From Paenibacillus sp. JDR-2 (GTDB taxonomy: Bacteria > Bacillota > Bacilli > Paenibacillales > Paenibacillaceae), in assembly GCF_000023585.1 (NCBI RefSeq), contig NC_012914.1, positions 3,316,001 to 3,380,000 on the forward strand: DNA of 64,000 nt. The letters are read 5' to 3'. Shown here one piece after another: positions 33,104 to 43,232 of this stretch. Under the pieces are notes generated by a model. The model had not been told where the DNA came from. It did not search any database and was given only the letters and a program-made list of their open reading frames with translations. Position numbers and translations under genes: made by a program. Each line of letters begins with the position of its first letter. Within the stretch, counting starts at the first letter, position 1.

Positions 33104-34540
33104 GTGAAAGAAGAGAACAAATTACGCAGAGGCCTGAAGTCCAGGCATATGGCGATGATTTCCCTAGGCGGCTCGATCGGCACGGGGCTGTTCCTGGCGA
33201 GCGGCGGTGCGATTCATGACGCCGGTCCGGGCGGCGCATTGCTTGGTTATTTCATTATTGGCATTATGGTATACTTTCTTGTCACCAGCCTTGGCGAAAT
33301 GGCCACTTACATGCCGGTATCCGGTACTTTCAGTACGTATGCAACAAGATTCGTAGATCCATCCCTTGGCTTTGCTCTTGGCTGGAACTATTGGTATAAC
33401 TGGGCTATTACGATTGCCGCAGAGCTGTCCGCCGCAACCTTGATTATCAAATTCTGGCTGCCGAACAGTCCTTCCTTCCTGTGGAGCGCATTGTTCCTGG
33501 CCATAATGGTTGGCCTTAACCTGCTGTCCGTCAAAGGCTACGGGGAATCCGAATACTGGTTCGCCATGATTAAGATCGTTACCGTCATTGTATTTATAGG
33601 TATCGGCTTATTAATGATCGTTGGGATCTGGAAAGGCGACGCGGTTGGCTTCAGCAACTTTACGGCCGGCGATGCCCCGATCTCGGGAGGCTGGCTTGCG
33701 GTTCTGGGGATCTGTATGGCTGCAGGATTCTCGTTCCAAGGAACGGAGCTTGTGGGTATTGCGGCAGGGGAATCCGAGAATCCACGCGAGAACGTTCCAC
33801 GCGCTATCCGCAGCGTATTCTGGCGAATTCTGTTGTTCTACATCCTTGCGATCTTTATTGTAGGCATGTTGATTCCTTACTCAACCGATACGCTTGCGGA
33901 TGACAGCGTAGCGGCTAGTCCCTTCACTATTATTTTTGAAAAAGCAGGCCTCAGCATCGCCGCATCCGTCATGAATGCGGTAATTCTTAGTTCGGTATTG
34001 TCGGCAGGCAACTCGGGCATGTATGCTTCGACCCGTATGTTGTGGGTACTCGCGAAGGAAGGCAAAGCTCCGAAAATCTTCGCGAGGCTGAATAAACGCG
34101 GCATTCCGGTTTATGCGTTGCTTGCTACGGCAGCGATTGGCATGCTGGCCTTCCTGGCCTCCTTCTTCGGTGACGGACAGGTCTATATCTGGCTGCTTAA
34201 CGCATCCGGTATGTCGGGCTTTATCGCATGGCTTGGCATTGCCATCAGCCATTACCGGTTCCGTAAAGCTTATGTGGCGCAAGGCCGTAAAATTGAGGAT
34301 CTGCCGTACCGTTCGCTCTGGTATCCGTTTGGTCCGATTCTGGCAGGTGTTATGTGCATGATTGTCATTATCGGTCAAAGCTTCAGCGCCTTCGCGGACG
34401 GCAAGGTAGACTGGACGTTTATGCTTGCTTCTTATATCGGAATTCCGTTTTTCCTTGCGATTTGGCTTGGATACAAATGGAAGTACAAAACCAAAGTATT
34501 AAAGCTAGATGAATGTAATATTGATCCAACAACGGAATAA
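33104..34540 (+). CDS. lysP: Lysine-specific permease, APC superfamily, 478 aa
   Basis: Twelve-span proton-coupled amino acid importer. N-terminal KSRHMAMISLGGSIGTGLFL is the substrate-binding helix 1 typical of LysP/AAT permeases, with SGTFSTYATRFVDPSLGFALGW after it. GTG start at 33104 behind AGGGGAGAG. Its sole position behind a lysine riboswitch supports lysine as substrate. Soluble tail after span 12 (residues 460-478). Terminated by the hairpin at 34550. Confidence 0.92.
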   Translation: MKEENKLRRGLKSRHMAMISLGGSIGTGLFLASGGAIHDAGPGGALLGYFIIGIMVYFLVTSLGEMATYMPVSGTFSTYATRFVDPSLGFALGWNYWYNWAITIAAELSAATLIIKFWLPNSPSFLWSALFLAIMVGLNLLSVKGYGESEYWFAMIKIVTVIVFIGIGLLMIVGIWKGDAVGFSNFTAGDAPISGGWLAVLGICMAAGFSFQGTELVGIAAGESENPRENVPRAIRSVFWRILLFYILAIFIVGMLIPYSTDTLADDSVAASPFTIIFEKAGLSIAASVMNAVILSSVLSAGNSGMYASTRMLWVLAKEGKAPKIFARLNKRGIPVYALLATAAIGMLAFLASFFGDGQVYIWLLNASGMSGFIAWLGIAISHYRFRKAYVAQGRKIEDLPYRSLWYPFGPILAGVMCMIVIIGQSFSAFADGKVDWTFMLASYIGIPFFLAIWLGYKWKYKTKVLKLDECNIDPTTE

Positions 34541-34549
34541 CAGAAAGAA

Positions 34550-34582
34550 AAGCAGAGGCTGCCGAGGCCTCTGCTTTTTTTA
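34550..34582. terminator. Bidirectional terminator, lysP / DUF11 genes
   Basis: AAAGCAGAGGC / GCCTCTGCTTT with T7; shared by convergent lysP and the minus-strand repeat-protein genes. Confidence 0.85.
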
Positions 34583-36253
34583 TTCGATATCATGATCAAC
34601 CGGCAGGATTAGTTCATTCGATAGACTTTCGCCGCTGCAAGTACTGTCTTCATAGGTATAGTTGAAACGGGCGGTGTATCGCGTAGCAACTTGGGTGAGG
34701 GACTCGCTCTCCATTTCTTCCGAGTCGGAAACATATATCCAGTAACTGACCTTAATCGTTTGACCGGATGCAATTAAGCCAAGCTTCAAACCCTCTGAAA
34801 CCGTAAAGGAAGAAATCTGATTATCGTTGATTTGAGGATCCAGCAGATAGAAGCCATTGGGGTAATCTGTACGGTATAAGGTAACGTCAGCTGCAAGATT
34901 CCCTGTGTTTTGCACAAAGGCGGTAAAGTAGACCGAACGCTCCACCTCGTAATATTTAGGCTTGGCATCAGCCTGAACCGAAATAACCGCTGCAAAAATG
35001 TCGGTAACTACAGGGTTGGACACCGCATTTTGCCTAACTAACCGTCCGTCGGTCAGTCTATAGGTGTATATGGCCTCTACTTGATTCGGAATTTGAGAAT
35101 TTGCCGTCCGGATTGCGACTTGATAAGTAATGACGGCAGTTGATCCGGCTAATAAGGTTCCTAGCGGGAGACCCGAAGCCGGGTTGGTTCCCTTGCGTGG
35201 CACACCGTCGATCATAATGCTATCTGGAAGAAACACCGTTCCTTGCGGAATAAGGCGGATGAGATAGGCATCTACGGCAAAGCTGTTCTCGTTGTTCACC
35301 GTAACCGTATAAGTCAGTCTGGAGCACGCCGATGCCTTAACAGGATCAACCGCTAAACTTACGGATAAGGACGGGTCGGTAATGTTCAAGATGAGCAGAT
35401 TGGCCAGCGTGCGGTACACCGTACCGTTAACGGTATACTCGATTATCGCCTGGAACGGGACACGCGTCTCGGCAGGCATCGCGGCAAGCCGGACGGCTAC
35501 CCGAATGGTCACGACCGCGCCAGGCGCCAGGTATCCGATATAAATGCCGGAGGCCGGATCAATCCAGGGCACAAGCACGCCGTCGATAACCACGCTGCCC
35601 GGTACAAATTCAAAGCCCTCGGGCAGCGGCAGAAATACGATTACATTTTCCATCGGAAGCAAGCCGTCGTTTCGAATGATCAAGTCATAGAAAACGACAT
35701 CGCCGAGAAAGGTGACCGGCGTACTCAAGCTGGCGTGCGCATCCAGTTGGTACGGCACAACCTCAAGCGTAATTTTATTGGATAATACGGAATCCGATAC
35801 GACTCTCCCATCAGGGGTAGAGAATGTGTAGAGTACCGCAGCTTCATTCTGGAATACATGCGAAACGGGTATGAAGACTACGATAGCTTGAAAATTAACC
35901 TGGATGGCACTGCCAATCTGAATCGTTCCTAGCGGAATACCTGTCTGCGGCGAGGCTCCCGGCAGAGGGGAGCCATCCAGCAGAACGCTATTCGGAATAA
36001 AAGATAAACCAGCCGGCATTAAGTCCTGCAGCTGAATGGCTGCAGGACGGTTACCGGTATTGGAAATAAGAATGGTAAAAGTGACGGTTTGATCCCTGTT
36101 TAACTTCTGCGGGAAAGCGGACTTATTCGCCGTAATAATGGGACCGACAAGCGGCGTTTGAACCGTATTGGAATAGGCGACTCCATTATAAATGCCGCTG
36201 CTGAACCGGACATGAGTCTGGTTCAGCAGCTTGAAGTCATTGGGCGGGGTCAT
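34580..36253 (-). CDS. DUF11-repeat protein, C-terminal partner, 557 aa
   Basis: About four DUF11-type (TIGR01451-like) beta-sandwich repeats of about 125 aa, more diverged than those of the upstream giant gene. Motifs include NTGNRPAAIQLQDLMPAG, NDGLLPMENVIVFLPLPEG and NTGNLAADVTLYR. No signal peptide, LPXTG or membrane segment. The first 35 residues look like the second half of the repeat that is cut at the end of the upstream protein. The ATG at 36253 overlaps the upstream stop as ATGA. Either one long gene was split by a frameshift or two coupled proteins are made. The function of this family in Bacillales is not established; surface or spore-coat structure is a guess. Confidence 0.8.
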   Translation of the reverse strand: MTPPNDFKLLNQTHVRFSSGIYNGVAYSNTVQTPLVGPIITANKSAFPQKLNRDQTVTFTILISNTGNRPAAIQLQDLMPAGLSFIPNSVLLDGSPLPGASPQTGIPLGTIQIGSAIQVNFQAIVVFIPVSHVFQNEAAVLYTFSTPDGRVVSDSVLSNKITLEVVPYQLDAHASLSTPVTFLGDVVFYDLIIRNDGLLPMENVIVFLPLPEGFEFVPGSVVIDGVLVPWIDPASGIYIGYLAPGAVVTIRVAVRLAAMPAETRVPFQAIIEYTVNGTVYRTLANLLILNITDPSLSVSLAVDPVKASACSRLTYTVTVNNENSFAVDAYLIRLIPQGTVFLPDSIMIDGVPRKGTNPASGLPLGTLLAGSTAVITYQVAIRTANSQIPNQVEAIYTYRLTDGRLVRQNAVSNPVVTDIFAAVISVQADAKPKYYEVERSVYFTAFVQNTGNLAADVTLYRTDYPNGFYLLDPQINDNQISSFTVSEGLKLGLIASGQTIKVSYWIYVSDSEEMESESLTQVATRYTARFNYTYEDSTCSGESLSNELILPVDHDIE

Positions 36254-39200
36254 ATCGTGACCACCTGTACGTTAAAGGTAACGGTTGCCGTAGCGCCGTT
36301 TGCAATCGTTCCGATGGAGATGCCGGTATTCGGGTTACCCGTAGGCACCGGATTGCCGTTCACCGTTACGCTGCCCGGCACAAATACGGTGCCTGTCGGA
36401 ACAGGGTCGACGAGAATAACGCTGTTGACAGGGCTGATCCCAAGGTTAGAAACGAGAATCGTATACGTAATAACGTCGCCAACAACGGCATCGATCGCAT
36501 TGGTGCTCTTCACGACGGATACATCCGGGGAAGATACCGGAATCGACAGCGTGTTTGAATTGACCGAACCGGTGATCGTTCTGCCGTCCGGAACCAAATA
36601 CGAATAGTCGCCGCTAGCTGTATTAACGAGCCGTTGGGAAGGCGGCAGCGTCTGGATAACCACCTCATACGATACGGATACCACAACGGACTGCCCCGGG
36701 TTAACGGTACCTATGGAGAAGCCGGCAGAAGGATTAGCGCCGGGCTGCGGTACGCCGTTAACAAGCACGCTGTTAGGCACAAAAGCGCCGCCGGTTGGAG
36801 ACGGGTCCGTAATCGTAACCTGTGCCGGCAGGTTCCCGGTATTGCTTACAACCAGACTGTAGGTAACGGTATCGCCAACCGTAGCATTAGACGTATTGGC
36901 TGTTTTTTGAATTCCGATTATAGCTTGATACACCGGCAGGACTACGGTGTTGGAGAACGCCGATCCGGAGAAAGCGCCCGAAGTAAAGGTTGCGCTCGCT
37001 TGGTTGCTTAGCTGAGCCGGCGTAGGCAGTGATGTAATCGTCAGATTAAACGTGACGGTTGACGTTACTCCTGGCGCAATGGTGTTAAGCGAAATACCTG
37101 CAGCCGGTGAAGCGCCAGGACGCGGAAGTCCGTCTACGGTTACGCTGTTGGCAACAAATACGGCACCTGTCGGAATAGGGTCGACCACAATCACGTTATT
37201 GACATTCTCGATACCGTTATTGGTAACCGCAATCGTGTAGGTTACGGTATCGCCAACAACGGCTGTTGTTACCGGCACCGATTTGGCTACGGCAACATTA
37301 GGAACGGATACTTGAATAGCCAATGTATTCGAAGTCAGGGATCCGTTTAACGTGCGGCCGTCCGGCAGCGTATACGAATAGGTTGCGCTCGCTTGGTTCG
37401 TAAGCTGTTGTCCCGGCGGCAGCGACTGGATAATCACGGAGAAGGAGACGGTTGCTGATGTTGTCACGTTGCTGATCGGAATTCCGGTAGACGGATCAAC
37501 GCCCGGTACCGGCTGATTATTGACGATTACGCTGTTCGGAACAAAGACGGTGCCCGTAGGGATCGTATCCGTTAATATGATGTCTGCGCCATAGTTGCCG
37601 GTATTAGCGATTGCTATGGTGTAAGTAACCGTATCTCCAACCGTAGCATTGGTAGTGCTTCCGGTTTTTACTGCGAAAAGAACCGGGTCATAGACAGGCG
37701 TTGACACGATATTGGAGAACGTAACTCCCGAGAACGCTCCGGATGTGAAGGTGACCGAAGATTGGTTGTTCAGTACGGCCGGCGAAGGCAATGATGTCAC
37801 AAGGACATTAAATACAATGGTTGTAGTCGCTCCCGGGCTAATCGAGTCGATAATAACGCCGGTAGCAGGATTAGCTGACGGTCTTGTCGCGCCGTCAACG
37901 GTAAGGGAGTTCGGAACAAAGGTGGAGCCGGCAGGGATCGGGTCGGTGAACAAGACATTCGTAATCGTCGCGATTCCGCTGTTCGTAACGGTAGTTGTAT
38001 AAGTGACTGTATCGCCGACCGATAAAGCGGTTGACGGCGTGCTTTTGACAACCGTAGCGTTAGGCGCGGAGACCGGGAAGGTTACCGTATTGGATACGGC
38101 CGTCTGATTAAAGACCCTGCCGTCCGGAAGCGTATAGGTAATGCCGGCGGTGCCCGTATTGGACAATTGTTGAGGCGTAGGCAGGGAATTGATAACGACC
38201 GAGAACATGACGTTGACCGATGCCCCGGCCGCTACGGAGCCAACCGGAATTCCGCTTACCGGATCGGCACCAGGTACCGGAGCCCCACCCACTAAGGCGC
38301 TGTTTGGCACAAATGAGGTACCCGCAGGAATATTATCGGTTATCGTTACGGTTGCCGGATAATTCCCCGAATTCGTTACAACCAGAGTATACGTAACCGT
38401 TTGGCCAACGGAGGCGTTAGACGTGCTGGCGCTTTTTACGACGGAAATAACGGGCAGATCAACCGGCGTCGATACCGTATTGGAGAAAGCCGTCCCCGAG
38501 AATGCGCCGGAAGTAAAGGTAACGGATGCGGTATTGTTTAGAACAGCAGGATCCGGAACCGTATTCACACTGTTGTTATACGTGATCGTTACCGTGCCGC
38601 CGGAAGGTATGGGGCCGAGCGGGATACCGCCAATCGGACTCGCACCCGGTACCGGGTTTCCATTAACTGTTACCGTCCCCGGAATAAAGGAGGTTCCCGC
38701 AGGAGCAGGATCGGTATACTGCACATTGTTAACTGTTTCTATCCCGTTGTTCGTGACGACGGCGGTATACGTAATAGTATCTCCTACAGTAACGACGGTG
38801 TAGTTGGCGCTTAGGGCGACCCCGACATTCGGAGCCGACACCGGGAAGGTTACCGTATTGGAATTGACGGAGCCGGTTAATGTCCGGCCATCAGCAGGCG
38901 TATACGTGTAGGATGCCGTTCCCGTGTTGCTTAACGATTGCGGAGTCGGGAGGGAGGTAACCACTACGCCAAAAGTAACCGTAGAGGTTGCACCCGGAGC
39001 CAGGGAGCCGATATCAATGCCGGTAACCGGAGAAATACCCGGCATCGGCATTCCGTTTACGATTACGCTGTTCTCCGTAAAAGTTGTGCCGGCAGGAATG
39101 TTATCCGTTACGATCGTCGCAGCTGCCAGATTGCCCGTATTGGAGACGACCAGCGTATAAATAATGGAGTCGCCAATGGTGGCATTGCTGGTGCTTGCGC

Positions 39201-42200
39201 TTTTGACAACTGCGATTTGCGGCTGCGTAACCGGCGTAACCGTCGTGTTGGATGCGGATGTTGCCGAGAAGGTGCCGGAAGTAAAGCTGGCTGTCGATTG
39301 GTTCGTAATCTGTGAAGGGATTGCCATCGTTATAATCACCTCGAATGATACGGTAACCGATGCTCCTGGCGCCAGGCTACCGAGTGATATGCCGGCATCG
39401 GGAGAGGCTGCCGGCTGGGAAACATTTTGAACCAACACGCTTCCGGGTACAAAAGCCGCATTTGATTGAAGCGGGTCACGCAGAACAATGTTGTTCACCG
39501 CCGCGATGCCGTTATTCGTAAGAACGGATGTAAAAGTCATGGTATCGCCGGTTACGAGCACGGAACGGCTGGCGCTTTTCACTAGCGAGACATTCGGCAG
39601 CGCAACCTGAACGGTAACGGTATTGGATAAGGCAGAGCGGTTAATGACGCGTCCGTTGGCAAGCGTGAACGTATAAGCGGCGCTTGCCTGATTAACCAGC
39701 TGTCTGCTGGCCGGATAAGAGACGATGTTTACGACATAGCTTACTGTTGCGGATCCTCCGACTGGAATAACGCCAACCGGAATGCCGGTAGCCGGGCTAA
39801 CGTTTGGAGTAGGTACTCCGTTAACAAGAACGCTGTTGTCGATAAATACGGCTCCGCTCGGAACGGTATCCGACAATGTAGCGTTTGCGGCAGCATTTCC
39901 CGTATTCGTTAAGGTGAAGCTGTAAGAGAACGTATCGCCAACGGTCGCATTCACGGTGCTGGCCGATTTGCTAACCGCAACAACGGCTTGCGAGACCGGC
40001 GTCGTAACGGTATTCGAAGTGGAGCTGCTGGTAAAGGCCCCGGAAGTAAAAGCGGCACTTGCCGCATTGCTCAGACTGCCGGATGAAGGAAGCGATGTGA
40101 CGCGAATCTGAAAAGCCACCGTAACGGTAGCCCCGGCACTAATTGTGCCGAGCGAAATACCTGCGTTTGGATTTGCGAGAGACGAAGGCGTTCCATTAAT
40201 CGTAACGCTGCCGGAAACAAAAGTGGCTCCTGGAGGGATGGGGTCGGATAATACGACGTTTGTAACCGGTGCAATCCCGTTATTCGTGACAAGTACGGTA
40301 TAAGTGAGTACGTCCTGAACAGCCGCAGCCGTATCGCTGACCGATTTGGATACGGTGACATTTGGCGAGGAAGCGGTTATGGACACGGTATTGGAGCTGC
40401 TGCCGCCGTTTAACGTCCTGCCGCTTGGCAAGGTATAGGAGTAGGTTGAGGTTGCCTGGTCATTCAAAACGGGCGGTGACGGTAAAGTGTTCAGAAGCGT
40501 CTGGAACGTGACGGTTGTCTGGGCATTAGGCGCCAGACTGCCGATCGCGATGCCTGTTATCGGCGAAGCTGCGGGGCTGGCCGCGCCGTTAATCGTCACG
40601 GAGCCCGGGATAAAGCTTGAACCGGTAGGGATATTGTCAAACAGGGTTACGGTTGCAGCCAGATTTCCGGTATTTCGGGCAAGGATGGTGTACGTAATGG
40701 TATCGCCAACCGTTGCAGCCGTGGTACTGGCTGATTTGGTCAGCGGAATAACAGGTTGATAAACCGGCGTTGTTGTATTGTTGGAAGCGGCTGTACCCGA
40801 AAAGGTGCCCACTGTGTAAGAAACGTTGGAACGATTGACCAGCTGCGCGCTTGCCGGCATGGAGCTGACTAATGCCTGTAAAGTAACCGTGACCGAACTG
40901 TTGGCCGCTACGGTTCCAACGGCAATACCTGTTGCCGGATTCGCCGTTGTATTAGGGGTGCCGCCAATCGTTACGCTGCCCGTAACAAAGGTAGCTCCCG
41001 CTGGCAGCGCATCCGTTAGCGTCACATTCGTAACGGCTTCGGATCCGGTATTCGCTATGACTGAAGTATAGGTAAGCGTCTCCCCTACGGCAACATCCGT
41101 TACATTTACGGACTTGGTGAGGTTAATGCTCGGCAGCGATACGGGCAAGGTTAGCGTATTGGATGCTGCGGAACCGGATATGGTACGGCCATCCGGCGGC
41201 GTAAACGTATAAGCAGCCGTGCCTTGGTCCACGAATTGCGGCGGAGAAGGCAGGGAGTTTACCTGAACGATAAAGGTGACGGTGGACGTAGCGCCAGCGG
41301 CAATGGAACCGATGGCGACGCCTGCTGCAGGATTTGCGCCGGCTATGACATTGCCATTTACCCGGAACGTTCCGGTTATAAAGGAGCTTCCCGTTGGAAT
41401 GTTATCCGTCAGCGTTACATTAGCCGCGATATTACCCGTATTTGCGACAAGCAAGGTATATGTGACCGTGCTGCCTACGGTAGCGGTCGTCCGGTTCGAG
41501 CTTTTGGTAATGCCGATAATCGGCGAATAGACTGGCACGGATACCGTATTGGAAGGAATAACGCCTGTAATATTGTCGCCGCCAGCCACCATCTGGAATG
41601 TAAAAGCTGCTTTCGCGCTGTTTGGCAGCAAGAAAGTGCTCGGCAGCGAGCTGACGACTGCCCGGTAAGTAACAACTACGGAGCCATTGATGTTCAAAGC
41701 TCCCAGCGGGGCGCCTGCAATGATATCGTAAGTTGGCCGCGCTACTCCTCCAACCGTTACGCTCCCGGTTACGAAAGTAAGTCCGCTTGGAAGGGCATCC
41801 GTTAGAACAACGCTTGCGGCATTGGCGGTTCCCGTGTTGCTGACCGTAACGGTGTACGTAATGGTATCGCCGACCACCGCACCGGCGACGCTTGCGCTTT
41901 TGACAACGTTAATGGTTGGCGAGTTGATATTGATCTGAATGGCATTTCCGTTGACGACATAGGCATCGCCGGAGGTTGTCAATGTAAGTACGGCAGAAGA
42001 CTGGTTATTGACCAGGCGCGCGGATACGTCGACGTTCGTAATATCCCAGCCTTGCCGGCCGCCGATAATATTGGTGCCCGGGGCGCCGTTCGTCTGGTTG
42101 CGGCTGCCGAAGGTGCCCGTTGTGTTCAGGTTGCCTGCATCGTTGTTGATCTGTGAAGCAAAAAAGTTGTTCGCAAAGTTGTTCGGACCGGATAAGGCGA

Positions 42201-42954
42201 CAGTTGTTGCAGAGGTTGGGCCAAATAAAGCCTGATCGCCGGTCCGGTTGGCGTCGCCTTCCTGGGCGCTGAATAAAGCTCTTCCGCCCAGCGTACCTGA
42301 TACCGGGGTGGCAAATCCGGTCAATGTGGTGGACACCGGCCCGGAATCGGCCTGCACGAGCACCGCGCCGGCGCGCAACGACATGTTGCGGAAAGGCAGG
42401 GACGGATTCTGATAAATAACGCCTAACGTCCAGCCGCAATGATTGGCGGTAGAATCACCGGTAATCACAATGGTACCAACCACATTGCCGGTCGTATAGG
42501 TTCCCGCTCCGCCTTGCGAGATAAGCGAAGTTACATTATTTGACCGAACGTAAGCAGAGGCGCCGTTACCCAGGTTGACCTGATTGCTGGTTGCGGCATC
42601 CGGCGAGACCGTAAACGTTCCGGCTGGCGTGGTGAAGGTAACCGGGTTATTAATGAACGCGCTGAGATCCGTCGTTCCGTTAATATAAGAGCCGCCCCAG
42701 ATCAGCTCGGCGTACAAAATGGTGCTTCCCGTCGGCAAAGTCAAAATAGCAGAGGCGCTGTTACTGGCAAAAGCGCTTGTTGTACCCGCAGGATATGTAC
42801 CGAAAACAGATGCGGTATTTATTGTGGAAAACGCACCTATACTATCCAGCGTTCCCGGCACGCCAGCGGTATCGGAACGGCTTAACCCAAGCGTATTCCC
42901 GGTAAAGGTAATCGCCCCGGTGGCGTTAAAGGTCGCACGAGTGACAAGAGGAAT
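36250..42954 (-). CDS. Giant DUF11 tandem-repeat protein, about 2234 aa
   Basis: Residues 1 to about 345 form an N-terminal domain (TFNATGAITFTGNTLGLS..., LYAELIWGGSY). About 15 DUF11 repeats of about 126 aa follow, each opening like VKSAS..ATVGDTVTYT. Repeats alternate between type A (NTGN..AATVTLTDNIPTG with YTLPDGRTLNGS) and type B (NNGI..VNNVVLTDPIPAG with TFTSGAFSG), giving a unit of about 253 aa. No signal peptide or anchor is seen. The start is probably ATT at 42954, 8 nt after GGGGG of a TGAT-extended ribosome site and matching the usual MPLVTR-like N-terminus. The GTG at 42963 lies inside the ribosome site. The last repeat is cut and continues in the next gene. Likely a fibrous structural or surface protein. 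Confidence 0.85.
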   Translation of the reverse strand: MPLVTRATFNATGAITFTGNTLGLSRSDTAGVPGTLDSIGAFSTINTASVFGTYPAGTTSAFASNSASAILTLPTGSTILYAELIWGGSYINGTTDLSAFINNPVTFTTPAGTFTVSPDAATSNQVNLGNGASAYVRSNNVTSLISQGGAGTYTTGNVVGTIVITGDSTANHCGWTLGVIYQNPSLPFRNMSLRAGAVLVQADSGPVSTTLTGFATPVSGTLGGRALFSAQEGDANRTGDQALFGPTSATTVALSGPNNFANNFFASQINNDAGNLNTTGTFGSRNQTNGAPGTNIIGGRQGWDITNVDVSARLVNNQSSAVLTLTTSGDAYVVNGNAIQININSPTINVVKSASVAGAVVGDTITYTVTVSNTGTANAASVVLTDALPSGLTFVTGSVTVGGVARPTYDIIAGAPLGALNINGSVVVTYRAVVSSLPSTFLLPNSAKAAFTFQMVAGGDNITGVIPSNTVSVPVYSPIIGITKSSNRTTATVGSTVTYTLLVANTGNIAANVTLTDNIPTGSSFITGTFRVNGNVIAGANPAAGVAIGSIAAGATSTVTFIVQVNSLPSPPQFVDQGTAAYTFTPPDGRTISGSAASNTLTLPVSLPSINLTKSVNVTDVAVGETLTYTSVIANTGSEAVTNVTLTDALPAGATFVTGSVTIGGTPNTTANPATGIAVGTVAANSSVTVTLQALVSSMPASAQLVNRSNVSYTVGTFSGTAASNNTTTPVYQPVIPLTKSASTTAATVGDTITYTILARNTGNLAATVTLFDNIPTGSSFIPGSVTINGAASPAASPITGIAIGSLAPNAQTTVTFQTLLNTLPSPPVLNDQATSTYSYTLPSGRTLNGGSSSNTVSITASSPNVTVSKSVSDTAAAVQDVLTYTVLVTNNGIAPVTNVVLSDPIPPGATFVSGSVTINGTPSSLANPNAGISLGTISAGATVTVAFQIRVTSLPSSGSLSNAASAAFTSGAFTSSSTSNTVTTPVSQAVVAVSKSASTVNATVGDTFSYSFTLTNTGNAAANATLSDTVPSGAVFIDNSVLVNGVPTPNVSPATGIPVGVIPVGGSATVSYVVNIVSYPASRQLVNQASAAYTFTLANGRVINRSALSNTVTVQVALPNVSLVKSASRSVLVTGDTMTFTSVLTNNGIAAVNNIVLRDPLQSNAAFVPGSVLVQNVSQPAASPDAGISLGSLAPGASVTVSFEVIITMAIPSQITNQSTASFTSGTFSATSASNTTVTPVTQPQIAVVKSASTSNATIGDSIIYTLVVSNTGNLAAATIVTDNIPAGTTFTENSVIVNGMPMPGISPVTGIDIGSLAPGATSTVTFGVVVTSLPTPQSLSNTGTASYTYTPADGRTLTGSVNSNTVTFPVSAPNVGVALSANYTVVTVGDTITYTAVVTNNGIETVNNVQYTDPAPAGTSFIPGTVTVNGNPVPGASPIGGIPLGPIPSGGTVTITYNNSVNTVPDPAVLNNTASVTFTSGAFSGTAFSNTVSTPVDLPVISVVKSASTSNASVGQTVTYTLVVTNSGNYPATVTITDNIPAGTSFVPNSALVGGAPVPGADPVSGIPVGSVAAGASVNVMFSVVINSLPTPQQLSNTGTAGITYTLPDGRVFNQTAVSNTVTFPVSAPNATVVKSTPSTALSVGDTVTYTTTVTNSGIATITNVLFTDPIPAGSTFVPNSLTVDGATRPSANPATGVIIDSISPGATTTIVFNVLVTSLPSPAVLNNQSSVTFTSGAFSGVTFSNIVSTPVYDPVLFAVKTGSTTNATVGDTVTYTIAIANTGNYGADIILTDTIPTGTVFVPNSVIVNNQPVPGVDPSTGIPISNVTTSATVSFSVIIQSLPPGQQLTNQASATYSYTLPDGRTLNGSLTSNTLAIQVSVPNVAVAKSVPVTTAVVGDTVTYTIAVTNNGIENVNNVIVVDPIPTGAVFVANSVTVDGLPRPGASPAAGISLNTIAPGVTSTVTFNLTITSLPTPAQLSNQASATFTSGAFSGSAFSNTVVLPVYQAIIGIQKTANTSNATVGDTVTYSLVVSNTGNLPAQVTITDPSPTGGAFVPNSVLVNGVPQPGANPSAGFSIGTVNPGQSVVVSVSYEVVIQTLPPSQRLVNTASGDYSYLVPDGRTITGSVNSNTLSIPVSSPDVSVVKSTNAIDAVVGDVITYTILVSNLGISPVNSVILVDPVPTGTVFVPGSVTVNGNPVPTGNPNTGISIGTIANGATATVTFNVQVVTI

Positions 42955-43095
42955 TGGTATCACCCCCTCGAGATCGTATCATTTTAGTTTTAATGAGGGC
43001 AGAAACAACTGATTTTATGACTGCACTGTTCATACATATGAGCGATAATGCCGGTTAACAACGTTTCTTTCATAAATATACAATAGTAATTAAAA

Positions 43096-43123
43096 AGGCT
43101 TGAACCATAGCAGGTTCAAGCCT
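43096..43123. repeat. Left direct repeat of the IS target site (terminator hairpin)
   Basis: 28-bp hairpin (AGGCTTGAACC, ATAGCA, GGTTCAAGCCT), preceded by AAAAA. Identical to 44679-44706. With its right copy it flanks the IS exactly and is read as a target duplication of a whole terminator. Confidence 0.85.
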
Positions 43124-43125
43124 CA

Positions 43126-43150
43126 GGCTGTCGAGAAAGTCTCGACAGCC
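43126..43150 (+). terminator. Read-in terminator at left IS end
   Basis: GGCTGTCGAGA / TCTCGACAGCC with AAG loop, then TTCTTT; overlaps the left inverted repeat. Confidence 0.7.
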
Positions 43151-43232
43151 TTCTTTATGTTCAAATAATTCAATACGACACCGCGTTAATATAGTATAAT
43201 ATTAGTATCTAATAGAAACGGATGGTGTCGTT

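Noticed and set aside
36240..36330. Programmed -1 frameshift joining the two DUF11 genes
   Set aside because: The second frame is in the -1 register but I find no X-XXY-YYZ slippery heptamer in the right frame; ATGA stop-restart or a simple mutation explains it better.
36250..42963. Many plus-strand open frames of 60-190 codons opposite the giant DUF11 gene
   Set aside because: They are antisense shadows of a GC-rich repetitive gene; the minus frame is continuous and has family motifs.
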